Shown here: positions 7,320 to 16,935 of the stretch, one piece after another
Layout: each line of letters begins with the position of its first letter
Position numbering within the stretch: position 1 is the first letter of the stretch
Source: DTKY01 sp037440765
GTDB lineage: Bacteria > Acidobacteriota > Terriglobia > Bryobacterales > Bryobacteraceae
Reading direction: 5' to 3'
DNA length: 29,015 nucleotides
Assembly (NCBI GenBank): GCA_037440765.1
Contig: JBBITL010000054.1
Span: 1-29,015 of the forward strand
Made by a program: the position numbers and the translations under genes
The notes under the pieces: model-generated
What the model was told of the DNA's origin: nothing
The model's database searches: none
The model's input: only the letters and a program-made list of their open reading frames with translations

Positions 7320-9091
7320 CGCACCTGGTCCCCGAGCCGCAGGTTACGGTTCTCGACGCGGGGGGACAGTACTGCCACCTGATCGCCCGCAAGGTGCGCG
7401 AACTGGGAGTCTACGCCGAAGTCCGCCCGAGCGACACCCCCGCCGCCGGGTTGGCTGCCCGCAAAGGGATCATCATTTCCGGAGGGCCCGGCAGCGTATA
7501 TGAGGCCGGCAGCCCCACGGTTGACCCCGGCCTGTTCTCGCTTCCGGCCGGCGTGCTCGGCATCTGCTACGGCCACCAGTTGATGGCGCACCTGCTCGGC
7601 GGGCAGGTGGACAAGGGCGAGAGGGGCGAGTATGGCCTTGCGTGGCTGAACCTGGCGGCCCAGGACCCGCTGTTCCACGGCGCCGAGGATCTCCAGCAGG
7701 TATGGATGAGCCACCGCGATACGGTCCAGCGGATGCCCTCGGGATTCAATCTCCTGGGCTTCACCTCCACCTGCCGGGTGGCCGCCATGGGAGACCCCGG
7801 CAGGCGGCTCTACGGGGTGCAGTTCCACCCGGAGGTGGCGCACACGCGGCGGGGCAGGGAGTTCCTGGCGAACTTCGTGTTCCGGATCTGCGGTTGTGTG
7901 GCGGACTGGAATCCAAAGCACCGGGTCCCGCTCATTGAGGAGCAAATACGGCAGACGGCCGGCGGCCGCAAGGTGTTCTTCTTCGTCAGCGGGGGAGTCG
8001 ATTCCACGGTCGCCTTCACGCTCTCGCTGCGCGCCCTCGGCGCCGGGCGCGTCAGAGGCGTCTATGTCGACACCGGCCTGATGCGGGAGGGGGAAACCGA
8101 TTTCGTCCGCGGCTTGTTCCGGCGCTGCGCCGGTTCGTTTCTGGTCGAAGATGCCGGCCGGCAGTTCCTGGAGGCGCTCAGCGGCGTCGCCGACCCGGAG
8201 CAGAAACGCCGCATCATCGGGGATGAGTTCATCCGCGTTCAGCAGCGCGCCATCCAGTCGCACCACTTTCTGGGCGACGAATGGATCCTCGGCCAGGGCA
8301 CCATCTATCCGGACACGATCGAAAGCGGCGGGTCGGCCAAGGCCGCCGTCATCAAGACCCACCACAACCGGGTTCCGGCAATCGTGCGGCTGATGGAGGC
8401 CAACCGGATCGTGGAACCGCTCGGTTGCTTCTACAAGGACGAGGTTAGGGAAGTTGGCCGGGAGTTGGGCCTGCCGGAGGAACTGCTTGAGAGGCACCCG
8501 TTCCCCGGGCCCGGCCTGGCGATCCGCTGCCTGTGCTCTGAGACGTGCGAGGCTGTGAGCCGTATGGAGGGCGGCTGGCTCCTCCCGGTACGCTCGGTGG
8601 GAGTTCAGGGCGACTCCAGAAGCTACGCCAATGTGCTGGCGCTGGAGGGCGCCCCCACGCCGGATGCCGCGCTCCAGGATGCCGCCACCGGAATGATCAA
8701 CCGGCTGGCCGGCGTCAACCGCATAGTGGCTCTGGTCCGAAGCCGGGTCCCTCCAGCCGGGTTGAAGGTGTCGCGCAGCGTTCTCAGCAGGGAGCGGATA
8801 GCCCGCCTGCGGCGCCTGGACGCTCTGGTGCGCGCGCACTCCCGCGCCGGCGGCTTCGACCGGCGGGCCTGGCAGTTTCCGGTCGTGCTGATCCCCGCCG
8901 GCACCCCCGGGTGGCCCGATTCAGTTGTATTGAGGCCCGTCCACTCGGTGGACGGGATGACGGCGCAGTCCGTCCCCATGGAGACCGGGCTGCTGGACAA
9001 GCTGGCTTCCGCCCTGCTCGAGCAGGAGGGCGTCTGCGCCGTCTTCTACGACCTCACCCACAAGCCCCCCGCCACCATCGAGTGGGAGTAG
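7316..9091 (+). CDS. guaA: GMP synthase (glutamine-hydrolysing), long form
   Basis: GuaA aminates XMP to GMP using glutamine and ATP. The 591-residue protein has a class I glutamine amidotransferase domain with Cys84 in GICYGHQ and His171/Glu173 in FHPEV. The ATP-pyrophosphatase domain has the P-loop SGGVDST (225-231). It also carries GQGTIYPDTIES, the HPFPGPGLAIR block and a terminal KPPATIEWE. It is about 65 residues longer than the E. coli enzyme. The extra sequence lies between VGVQGDSRSY and the C-terminal SVDGMTA block, where the eukaryotic-type enzyme also carries an insertion. Translation must begin at the TTG at 7316, since no ATG or GTG precedes QVTVLDAGGQ. The TTGA overlap with the ctpA stop suggests coupled translation and modest expression. 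Confidence 0.93.
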   Translation: MTHLVPEPQVTVLDAGGQYCHLIARKVRELGVYAEVRPSDTPAAGLAARKGIIISGGPGSVYEAGSPTVDPGLFSLPAGVLGICYGHQLMAHLLGGQVDKGERGEYGLAWLNLAAQDPLFHGAEDLQQVWMSHRDTVQRMPSGFNLLGFTSTCRVAAMGDPGRRLYGVQFHPEVAHTRRGREFLANFVFRICGCVADWNPKHRVPLIEEQIRQTAGGRKVFFFVSGGVDSTVAFTLSLRALGAGRVRGVYVDTGLMREGETDFVRGLFRRCAGSFLVEDAGRQFLEALSGVADPEQKRRIIGDEFIRVQQRAIQSHHFLGDEWILGQGTIYPDTIESGGSAKAAVIKTHHNRVPAIVRLMEANRIVEPLGCFYKDEVREVGRELGLPEELLERHPFPGPGLAIRCLCSETCEAVSRMEGGWLLPVRSVGVQGDSRSYANVLALEGAPTPDAALQDAATGMINRLAGVNRIVALVRSRVPPAGLKVSRSVLSRERIARLRRLDALVRAHSRAGGFDRRAWQFPVVLIPAGTPGWPDSVVLRPVHSVDGMTAQSVPMETGLLDKLASALLEQEGVCAVFYDLTHKPPATIEWE

Positions 9092-9108
9092 GGGCACGCG
9101 GCCCTACT
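9087..9108. terminator. Stem-loop spanning two convergent stop codons
   Basis: AGTAGGG (9087-9093) pairs with CCCTACT (9102-9108) around an eight-base loop. The arms contain the TAG stop of guaA and the TAG stop of the convergent gene. With only short T/A runs outside, it is a plausible weak bidirectional terminator. Confidence 0.4.
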
Positions 9109-9502
9109 TCATGTGGCCTTCAACACCATGGTGCTCGTGGCGCTCGCTGGTGGCGCGCACCAGCAGACCGTCTGTGCCGGGGATCCAGATCTCGGACAGG
9201 AACCGCTCCTGGCCCACCTGGTCGAATACCAGCCGGATGGTGCCGTCCCGCTTCGCCCCCGGCGTCGGCGCCAGCCTGGTAACGACGTTGACCCTGCTGA
9301 TCAGAGCCTTGTCCTGGTTGAGCACCTCCACCTTGTCGGAAGAGCTCTCGAAGCGGAAGTAGTACAGGGCGGGCCCGTACGCCTTGTCCATGAGGTGGAA
9401 CTTGAATGGTACGCTCACCCGCTGCGGCACGGACTGCGCCTGAAGGGCGAGCGTTGTGGCCAGCGCTGCAAAGGCAATTGCGCCGGTGACTTTCTTCAGC
9501 AT
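9104..9502 (-). CDS. Small secreted beta-rich protein of an acidobacterial type
   Basis: This 132-residue protein has a clear signal peptide (MLKKVTGAIAFAALATTLAL, ending LQAQ). The mature part is predicted to be beta-rich: VPQRVSVPFKFHLMDKAYGP, then ALYYFRFES and RLVFDQVGQERFLSEIWIPG. From memory, short exported proteins with a VPF-F opening and an FLSEIW-PG block recur in many copies in Acidobacteriota; their function is unknown to me. The start at 9502 is set by GGGGAGG seven bases upstream. An in-frame ATG two codons earlier sits directly against that ribosome site, and the longer upstream frame is untranslated leader. The His-rich tail (ERHEHHGVEGHMK) could bind metal, which is speculation. 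It is convergent with guaA. Confidence 0.75.
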   Translation of the reverse strand: MLKKVTGAIAFAALATTLALQAQSVPQRVSVPFKFHLMDKAYGPALYYFRFESSSDKVEVLNQDKALISRVNVVTRLAPTPGAKRDGTIRLVFDQVGQERFLSEIWIPGTDGLLVRATSERHEHHGVEGHMK

Positions 9503-9594
9503 TTGCATCCTCCCCTGGCGGGCGCTGATCGCTCGCGTCGGCATCGGGGGGCTTCCCAGTAGTCTCCCCCTTGCGAGGCGCCCGCTACGGGTCA

Positions 9595-9623
9595 AGCATA
9601 AGTCCAAACCGGCGCGGTGGCAA
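9595..9623 (-). promoter_or_regulatory. Promoter of the small secreted protein gene
   Basis: On the minus strand, TTGCCA (9623-9618) is followed after exactly 17 bases by TATGCT (9600-9595). Initiation near 9588 would give a leader of about 85 bases before the ATG at 9502. The leader includes a G-run/C-run pair that could fold. Confidence 0.5.
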
Positions 9624-9721
9624 GTAAACTCATTGCAGGGCTCCCTCGCGTCCCGCCAGGCCGCTTCATGCTAAACTCTTTACGGCGCGCGGCAATCTGG
9701 CGCGTTGCGGTCACAAGGCGC

Positions 9722-9798
<77 letters not shown>

Positions 9799-9845
9799 CG
9801 CCACAGTCCGGCGGCTCTCGGCCATTAATGGGGACAAGCCGCGCT

Positions 9846-11027
9846 TCACCCCTTCCCCTTCAGGAACCTCCGGATGGAGGCCGTGGCCTGGCGGGTGCGG
9901 TGAGGGTTCTCTATCAGGGCGAAGCGCACGAAACCCTCCCCCAGCGGGCCGAAGCCGAGGCCCGGGGAAACGGCGACCAGGGCCTTGTCGAGCAGCAACT
10001 TGGAGAATTCCACCGAGCCCAGCGCCCGGTACTGCTCCGGGATGGGCGCCCAGACGAACATGGTCGCCCGCGGCGGCTCCACCCGCCAGCCCGCCCGACC
10101 CAGGCCGTCAATCAGCACGTCCCGGCGCTTCTGGTAAATGGCGCAGATCTTCCCGGTCTCTTCCTCGCACTCCCGCAAGGCCACGATGGAAGCGATCTGA
10201 ATGGGCTGGAACACGCCGTAGTCCAGGTAGCTCTTGATGCGCGCCAGTGCCGCGATCATCTTCCGGTTTCCCAGGCAAAAGCCCACGCGCCAGCCGGCCA
10301 TGTTGAAGCTCTTGGACATGGAGTAGATCTCCACGGCCACTTCCTTGGCCCCGTCCACCTGCAGGATGCTCGGCGGGGTGTATCCGTCGAAACCCAGGTC
10401 GGCGTAGGCGAAATCGTGCACCACCATGGTGCCGTGGTGTGAGGCAAGGCGGATGATCTGGCGGAAGAAATCCAGGTCCACGCACTGCGTGGTCGGGTTG
10501 TGCGGGAACGAGATCAGGATCATGGCCGGCTTGCGCGCCGACGCGCGGTAGTGATCCTCCAGGCGGTTCAGGAAGCTGGCCGGGTCGGGCATGGGCATGG
10601 TGCAGGCCTGGCCCTCGGCCATAATCACGCCGTACTGGTGGATCGGGTAGCAGGGATTCGGAGAAACGACTTCGTCGCCGGGGCCGATCACCGCGAACAA
10701 CAGGTGCGCCGCAGCGTCCTTGGCTCCTATGGTGACGATAGCTTCCGAGTTGGCGTCCAGTTCCACCCCGTAGTTCTTCTTGTAGCGCCGGACGATCTCC
10801 TCGCGCAGATTGGGGATTCCGCGGGAGACCGAGTAGCGATGGTTGCGCTGGTTGCGCGCGGCCTCCACCAGCTTCGCCACGACCGGGCGCGGGGTTGCGC
10901 CGTCCGGATTCCCCATCCCGAAGTCGACCACGTCCAGTCCGGCGGCTCGCATGCGGGCCTTCATCTCGGTCACCACGGCGAGCACATAGGGGGGGAGTTT
11001 GCTGATCCGGTAGAAGTTATCGGTCAT
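9846..11027 (-). CDS. alaC: PLP-dependent class I/II aminotransferase, AlaC-like
   Basis: The N-terminus (FYRISKLPPYVLAVV, then VVDFGMGNPDGATP) is characteristic of AlaC, the glutamate-pyruvate aminotransferase of alanine synthesis. Fold-type I features run in order: HRYSVSRGIPNLREEI, the PLP-phosphate region VTIGAKDAAAHLL, NPCYPIHQYG, the SFPHNPTTQCVD loop with the cofactor Asn, HDFAYADLGFDGY, and the Schiff-base lysine in SMSKSFNMAGWRVGF. FVRFALIENPHR carries the carboxylate-binding Arg. The length, 393 residues, is normal. The ATG at 11027 starts right at the conserved MTDNFYRISKLP; the longer frame to 11090 crosses the divergent promoter region. Substrate choice among Ala, Asp and branched acids cannot be fixed from sequence. 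It is divergent from valS across 61 bases, with TACAAT at 11042-11037 as a possible -10. Confidence 0.87.
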   Translation of the reverse strand: MTDNFYRISKLPPYVLAVVTEMKARMRAAGLDVVDFGMGNPDGATPRPVVAKLVEAARNQRNHRYSVSRGIPNLREEIVRRYKKNYGVELDANSEAIVTIGAKDAAAHLLFAVIGPGDEVVSPNPCYPIHQYGVIMAEGQACTMPMPDPASFLNRLEDHYRASARKPAMILISFPHNPTTQCVDLDFFRQIIRLASHHGTMVVHDFAYADLGFDGYTPPSILQVDGAKEVAVEIYSMSKSFNMAGWRVGFCLGNRKMIAALARIKSYLDYGVFQPIQIASIVALRECEEETGKICAIYQKRRDVLIDGLGRAGWRVEPPRATMFVWAPIPEQYRALGSVEFSKLLLDKALVAVSPGLGFGPLGEGFVRFALIENPHRTRQATASIRRFLKGKG

Positions 11028-11088
11028 AAGATTCCCATTGTAGCTGAAGGCTCGGGTCCGGAACCCCATGATATATTGGGATTTTCCC

Positions 11089-13721
<2,633 letters not shown>

Positions 13722-13725
<4 letters not shown>

Positions 13726-14561
13726 GCTTCGACGTCGAACACGCCGAGATACAGGAGGCCGTCAGGAGGGCGCTGGAGGAGGACATCGGGCCGGGTGATG
13801 TCACCTCGGCGGCTTGCGTCCCATCCGGCCGCGCGGCCGAGGGGACATTCCAGGCGCGGGAGGAACTGGTGGTGGCCGGGGTGGAACTGCTGGCGGTCAT
13901 TTACCGGATGCGCGGCGGGGTCGAGGAGCTCAGGCCGGCGGCTTCCAGCGGCGCGCTGGTCCCGGCCGGCGGGCCGATCGCAACGGTGCGGGGACAGGCG
14001 CGGACGCTGCTGGAGTGCGAGAGGGTGGCCCTCAACTTTCTCCAAAGGCTGAGCGGCGTCGCCACGCTGGCGCGGGCCTATGCCGGCGCGGTGGCCGGCA
14101 CCCGCTGCAAAGTGCTGGACACGCGCAAGACCACTCCCGGGCTGCGGCGTCTGGAGAAGATGGCGGCGGCCGCCGGCGGGGCGGCCAACCACCGACTGGG
14201 GCTGTTCGACGCAATCCTGATCAAGAACAACCATGTGGCCGCGGCCGGTGGAATCCAGGCGGCCATGGAGCGGGCGCGCCGGACCGGCATGCCGGTTGAG
14301 ATCGAAGTTCACAGCCGGGCCGAGCTCGAGCAGGCGCTCGCGTGCGGCGCCGAGCGGATACTGCTCGACAATTTCTCCCCGGAGGAGGCCGCCGGGCACG
14401 TCGCCCTCGTGGGCGGCCGCGCCAAGGTGGAGCTGTCCGGCGGCATCACGCTCGCCAACATCCGCCAGTATGCGGCGACCGGCGCGGACTTCATTTCCTG
14501 CGGCGCAATCACGCATTCGGCCCGCGCCGTGGATATCAACTTCCGGCTGCGCCTGGTTTGA
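13722..14561 (+). CDS. nadC: Nicotinate-nucleotide pyrophosphorylase (carboxylating)
   Basis: NadC (quinolinate phosphoribosyltransferase) converts quinolinate and PRPP to nicotinate mononucleotide in de novo NAD synthesis. The length, 279 residues, is standard. Visible blocks include the N-terminal ALEEDIGPGDVTSAA, ALNFLQRLSGVATLA, the substrate-binding LDTRKTTPGLRRLEK, HRLGLFDAILIKNNH, the IEVHSRAELEQAL strand, ILLDNFSPEEA and ELSGGITLANI near the phosphate site. Its ATG overlaps the valS stop by four bases (ATGA) and birA follows after two bases, so it is part of a coupled operon. nadA and nadB are not in the window. Confidence 0.94.
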
Positions 14562-14563
14562 GC

Positions 14564-15151
14564 ATGCCGTTCGACGCCGACATGGTGCGGGCGCGCGTGC
14601 CCGGCCGTCAGATCGTATGGTTTGAGACCACCGGCTCCACCATGACGGATGCGGCGCGGCTGGCGCGGGAAGGCTGCGCGCCCGGAACGGTGGTGGTGGC
14701 CGACGAGCAGACCGCCGGCCAGGGGCGGCAAGGGCGGCGGTGGCATTCGGAGAAAGGCTCGGGGCTCTACGTTTCGATCATACTGGGCGGCGAGCTGCCG
14801 CCCGAGCCGCTCCAGGGCCTGACGCTGGCGCTCGGGCTGGCGACGCGCGAGGCCATTTTCCTGGCCACGGGACTGGCCTGTGACTTGAAGTGGCCGAATG
14901 ACCTGCTGCTTGACGGCAAAAAGTGCGCCGGTATCCTGGTGACTAGGGCCCTGTCGGCGCTTATAGCCGGCGTCGGCGTGAACGTGAACCAGACCGGCTT
15001 TCCGGAGGAACTGGCGGCAACGGCCACGTCGCTGCGGATGGCCTCGGGCGCGGAGCATTCCCGCGAGGCTCTGCTCGTTCATCTGCTCGCCGCCATCGAC
15101 AGGAGAGAAAGGAGGCGCCATGCTGTTGGCGTTGGACGCCGGCAACAGTAA
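14564..15151 (+). CDS. birA: Biotin-[acetyl-CoA-carboxylase] ligase, catalytic domain only
   Basis: Biotin protein ligases make biotinyl-AMP and transfer biotin to a lysine of the carboxyl carrier protein. The 195-residue product has the catalytic core: WFETTGSTMTDAARLA, the biotin-AMP loop GQGRQGR (52-58, for the usual GRGRxGR), SEKGSGLYVSI, the catalytic-lysine block KWPNDLLLDGKKCAGIL (Lys109) and GVGVNVNQ. There is no N-terminal HTH, so it cannot act as a repressor. After LLAAIDRRERRR the frame runs into coaX. The ~50-residue SH3-like C-terminal domain found in typical ligases is missing, and the last 32 bases overlap coaX. The ATG at 14564 lies two bases after the nadC stop; a much longer upstream frame inside nadC is not used. 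It may be naturally shortened or truncated. Confidence 0.85.
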   Translation: MPFDADMVRARVPGRQIVWFETTGSTMTDAARLAREGCAPGTVVVADEQTAGQGRQGRRWHSEKGSGLYVSIILGGELPPEPLQGLTLALGLATREAIFLATGLACDLKWPNDLLLDGKKCAGILVTRALSALIAGVGVNVNQTGFPEELAATATSLRMASGAEHSREALLVHLLAAIDRRERRRHAVGVGRRQQ

Positions 15152-15890
15152 CATAACCATCGGCGCATTCGAGGAGAGGACGCTGACCGGGCGGTGGCGC
15201 CTCCGGACGGTCATCGAGCAGACGGCGGACGAATGGGGCGTGCTGCTGCGGAATCTGTTCTCGCTGGCCTCGCTGGATCTGGACAGGGTGGACGGCGTAG
15301 TCATCTCCAGCGTGGTGCCGCCGCTCGACGCCAGCCTGGCCGAAATGGCCGAGAAGTACTTCCACCAGACGGCCCTCTTCGTGACGCCCTCGACCGATGC
15401 GGGCCTCCAGATCTGCTACGACGTTCCGAGCGAGGTGGGCGCGGACCGCATCGTCAACAGCGTGGCGGCTTTCACCAAGTACGGCGGGCCATGCGTGATC
15501 GTGGACCTGGGCACGGCCATCACCTTCGACGCCGTATCGGCGTCGGGCCGCTACCTGGGAGGACTGATCGCGCCCGGCATCGGCATAGCCATAGAAGCCC
15601 TGTTCGCCAAGACCGCCCGCCTTCCCATGGTGGACTTCCGCGAGCCCGGCAAGCTGATCGGAACCAACACGGTGGGGAGCATGCAATCGGGGCTCTACTA
15701 CGGCGCGGTGGGCCTGATCGACGGCATCCTGGAGCGGCTGATGGCGGAGCTGGGGCCGGGGACGGTTGCCGTGGCCACCGGCGGCCAGGCTCACCTGGTC
15801 ACGCGCGGCTCGCGGTATCTCAAGGGGGTGGACGACAACCTCACGCTCGAGGGGTTACAGTTGATCTGGGAACGGAACCGGAGCGCATAG
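15120..15890 (+). CDS. coaX: Type III pantothenate kinase
   Basis: CoaX phosphorylates pantothenate in the first step of coenzyme A synthesis. It belongs to the ASKHA fold and, unlike CoaA, is not feedback-inhibited by CoA. The 256-residue protein shows the N-terminal phosphate loop MLLALDAGNSNITIG, the VVISSVVPPLD segment, YDVPSEVGADRIVN, the second phosphate motif VIVDLGTAITFDAV followed by YLGGLIAPGIGIAIEALF, and the C-terminal adenosine block VAVATGGQAHLV. A strong ribosome site (AAAGGAGG) lies four bases before the ATG, inside the birA tail. It ends the valS-nadC-birA-coaX operon. The combination birA-coaX is common in bacteria. Confidence 0.93.
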   Translation: MLLALDAGNSNITIGAFEERTLTGRWRLRTVIEQTADEWGVLLRNLFSLASLDLDRVDGVVISSVVPPLDASLAEMAEKYFHQTALFVTPSTDAGLQICYDVPSEVGADRIVNSVAAFTKYGGPCVIVDLGTAITFDAVSASGRYLGGLIAPGIGIAIEALFAKTARLPMVDFREPGKLIGTNTVGSMQSGLYYGAVGLIDGILERLMAELGPGTVAVATGGQAHLVTRGSRYLKGVDDNLTLEGLQLIWERNRSA

Positions 15891-15961
15891 CCTCGCCAGG
15901 AGCTTCTTGCCTTCCGCGCACGGCGCCTTGTGGCAGACTAGGTGAGTAAGGAGATAACGGG

Positions 15962-16184
15962 ATGGGCGGGCAGGCATCGCGGGCGTTTCTGACGACCGGC
16001 GATCCCTTGCTTGCCGGGCTGGTCCGTCGCCTGGCTCGCCAAGGCCAGGAAGGAGCTTTGGCGTGCGGGAACATTGCCCACATGGGATCCCCCTGACGCG
16101 GAAGCCCGCCTTTTCCACTGCCAGCAGCCGGTTGAGGCAGTGGCCGCTATCGAAAAGGACCTCCCTCCCCAGCCCCGTGGATGA
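15962..16184 (+). pseudogene. Possible small frameshifted gene between coaX and the coiled-coil gene
   Basis: An ATG at 15962 has a good ribosome site (AAGGAG, nine bases upstream) and opens a 44-codon frame (MGGQASRAFLTTGDPLLAGL) that ends at 16096. An overlapping frame one base later is open from 15993 to 16184, with protein-like content (WLAKARKELWRAGTLPTWDP, then AVAAIEKDLPPQP) but only a TTG (16011) as start. Its TGA stop overlaps the next gene's ATG as ATGA, the junction typical of this genome's operons. A single +1 shift near 16010-16030 would join the good start to the good end, giving a ~74-residue protein. Otherwise this stretch holds nothing else that I can see. Real coding status is uncertain. 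Confidence 0.3.
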
Positions 16185-16927
16185 TGTGGCGGCTCGCAGG
16201 CCGCCCGATCGGAAGTTGCATGACGTGCGCTGACATCGAGCCCGGCGGGAGCTGGCAGTACAATTACTTCAATTACTTCACCGAGGTGGAGGAGCACTTT
16301 CAGCAGGCCCGGGGCACATCGCTGTTCCTGCTCTCCCCGCTGGACTGGGCGCTGATAGAGACCTGGAAGGACTCCGGCGTGCCGCTGGAGGCGGTGCTGC
16401 GGGGCGTCGATGCGGCTTTCGAGAAGTGGCGCAGCCGGAAGTCCAAGGTCCGGGCGGTGAACTCACTGGCCTACTGCGCTCAGGAAGTGCTGGCGGCTGC
16501 GCAGACCATGGCCGGCGCTGGCGCGGCGGAGCCGCGCCAGCAGGCGCCGGCTCCTTTTGAACTGGAGGAGTTCAAGTCGTTCCTGGCCGGGTGCGCCGGT
16601 GAGCTGCGGGCCACCCGGGACGCCGCCTTCGGGGAGATCGCCGGGGCCCTGGAGCAGATTCTCGGGGACGCCGAGGGCTGCTACCGGGACCTGGAAGAAA
16701 CCGAGCGCCGGCTGACCGCGCTTGAGGATAAGATGATCGCCGTCGCGCGCAGCCGCCAGAGCGAAGAGGAAATGCTGGCGGCGCGCCGGTCTCTGGACAT
16801 CGAACTTCGTCCCTACCGCGGCAAGATGACCGCCGCCCAGCTGGCGATGCTGGAGCAACAGTACCTGGAGCGCCGCCTGCTCGAATCCTCCCGCCTGCCC
16901 CGGCTGAGCTTGTTCTACCTGCGTTGA
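16181..16927 (+). CDS. Coiled-coil protein of unknown function
   Basis: The 248-residue frame has a variable N-terminus and then what looks like a conserved opening: SWQYNYFNYFTEVEEHFQQA, followed by LFLLSPLDWALIETWKDSG and VLRGVDAAFEKWRSRKSK. The first ~100 residues therefore form a compact helical domain. From about residue 135 on the sequence is alpha-helical with coiled-coil character (LEEFKSFLAGCAGELRATRD, RDLEETERRLTALEDKMI), ending LEQQYLERRLLESSRLPRL. There is no signal peptide or membrane helix, so it is probably cytoplasmic. The DWALIETWK/GVPLEAVLRGID-like segment resembles helical modules of replication-initiation DnaD-type proteins, but only weakly. The start may be 16181 (ATGA overlap) or 16220 (GGAAG upstream). 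The Nramp-like gene begins nine bases after its stop, so the two are probably co-transcribed. Confidence 0.7.
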   Translation: MMWRLAGRPIGSCMTCADIEPGGSWQYNYFNYFTEVEEHFQQARGTSLFLLSPLDWALIETWKDSGVPLEAVLRGVDAAFEKWRSRKSKVRAVNSLAYCAQEVLAAAQTMAGAGAAEPRQQAPAPFELEEFKSFLAGCAGELRATRDAAFGEIAGALEQILGDAEGCYRDLEETERRLTALEDKMIAVARSRQSEEEMLAARRSLDIELRPYRGKMTAAQLAMLEQQYLERRLLESSRLPRLSLFYLR

Positions 16928-16935
16928 GGAGAACG

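Noticed and set aside
7172..8839. 555-codon open frame on the minus strand
   Set aside because: It is antisense to guaA and the end of ctpA, with no domain features; a compositional shadow.
14342..14563. Upstream extension of the biotin ligase frame into nadC
   Set aside because: The extension is out of frame with nadC and is Arg-rich; ATG 14564 directly precedes the family-like N-terminus.
14564..15151. Calling birA a pseudogene
   Set aside because: The catalytic core is intact and the operon couplings are preserved; the missing C-terminal domain alone does not prove loss of function.
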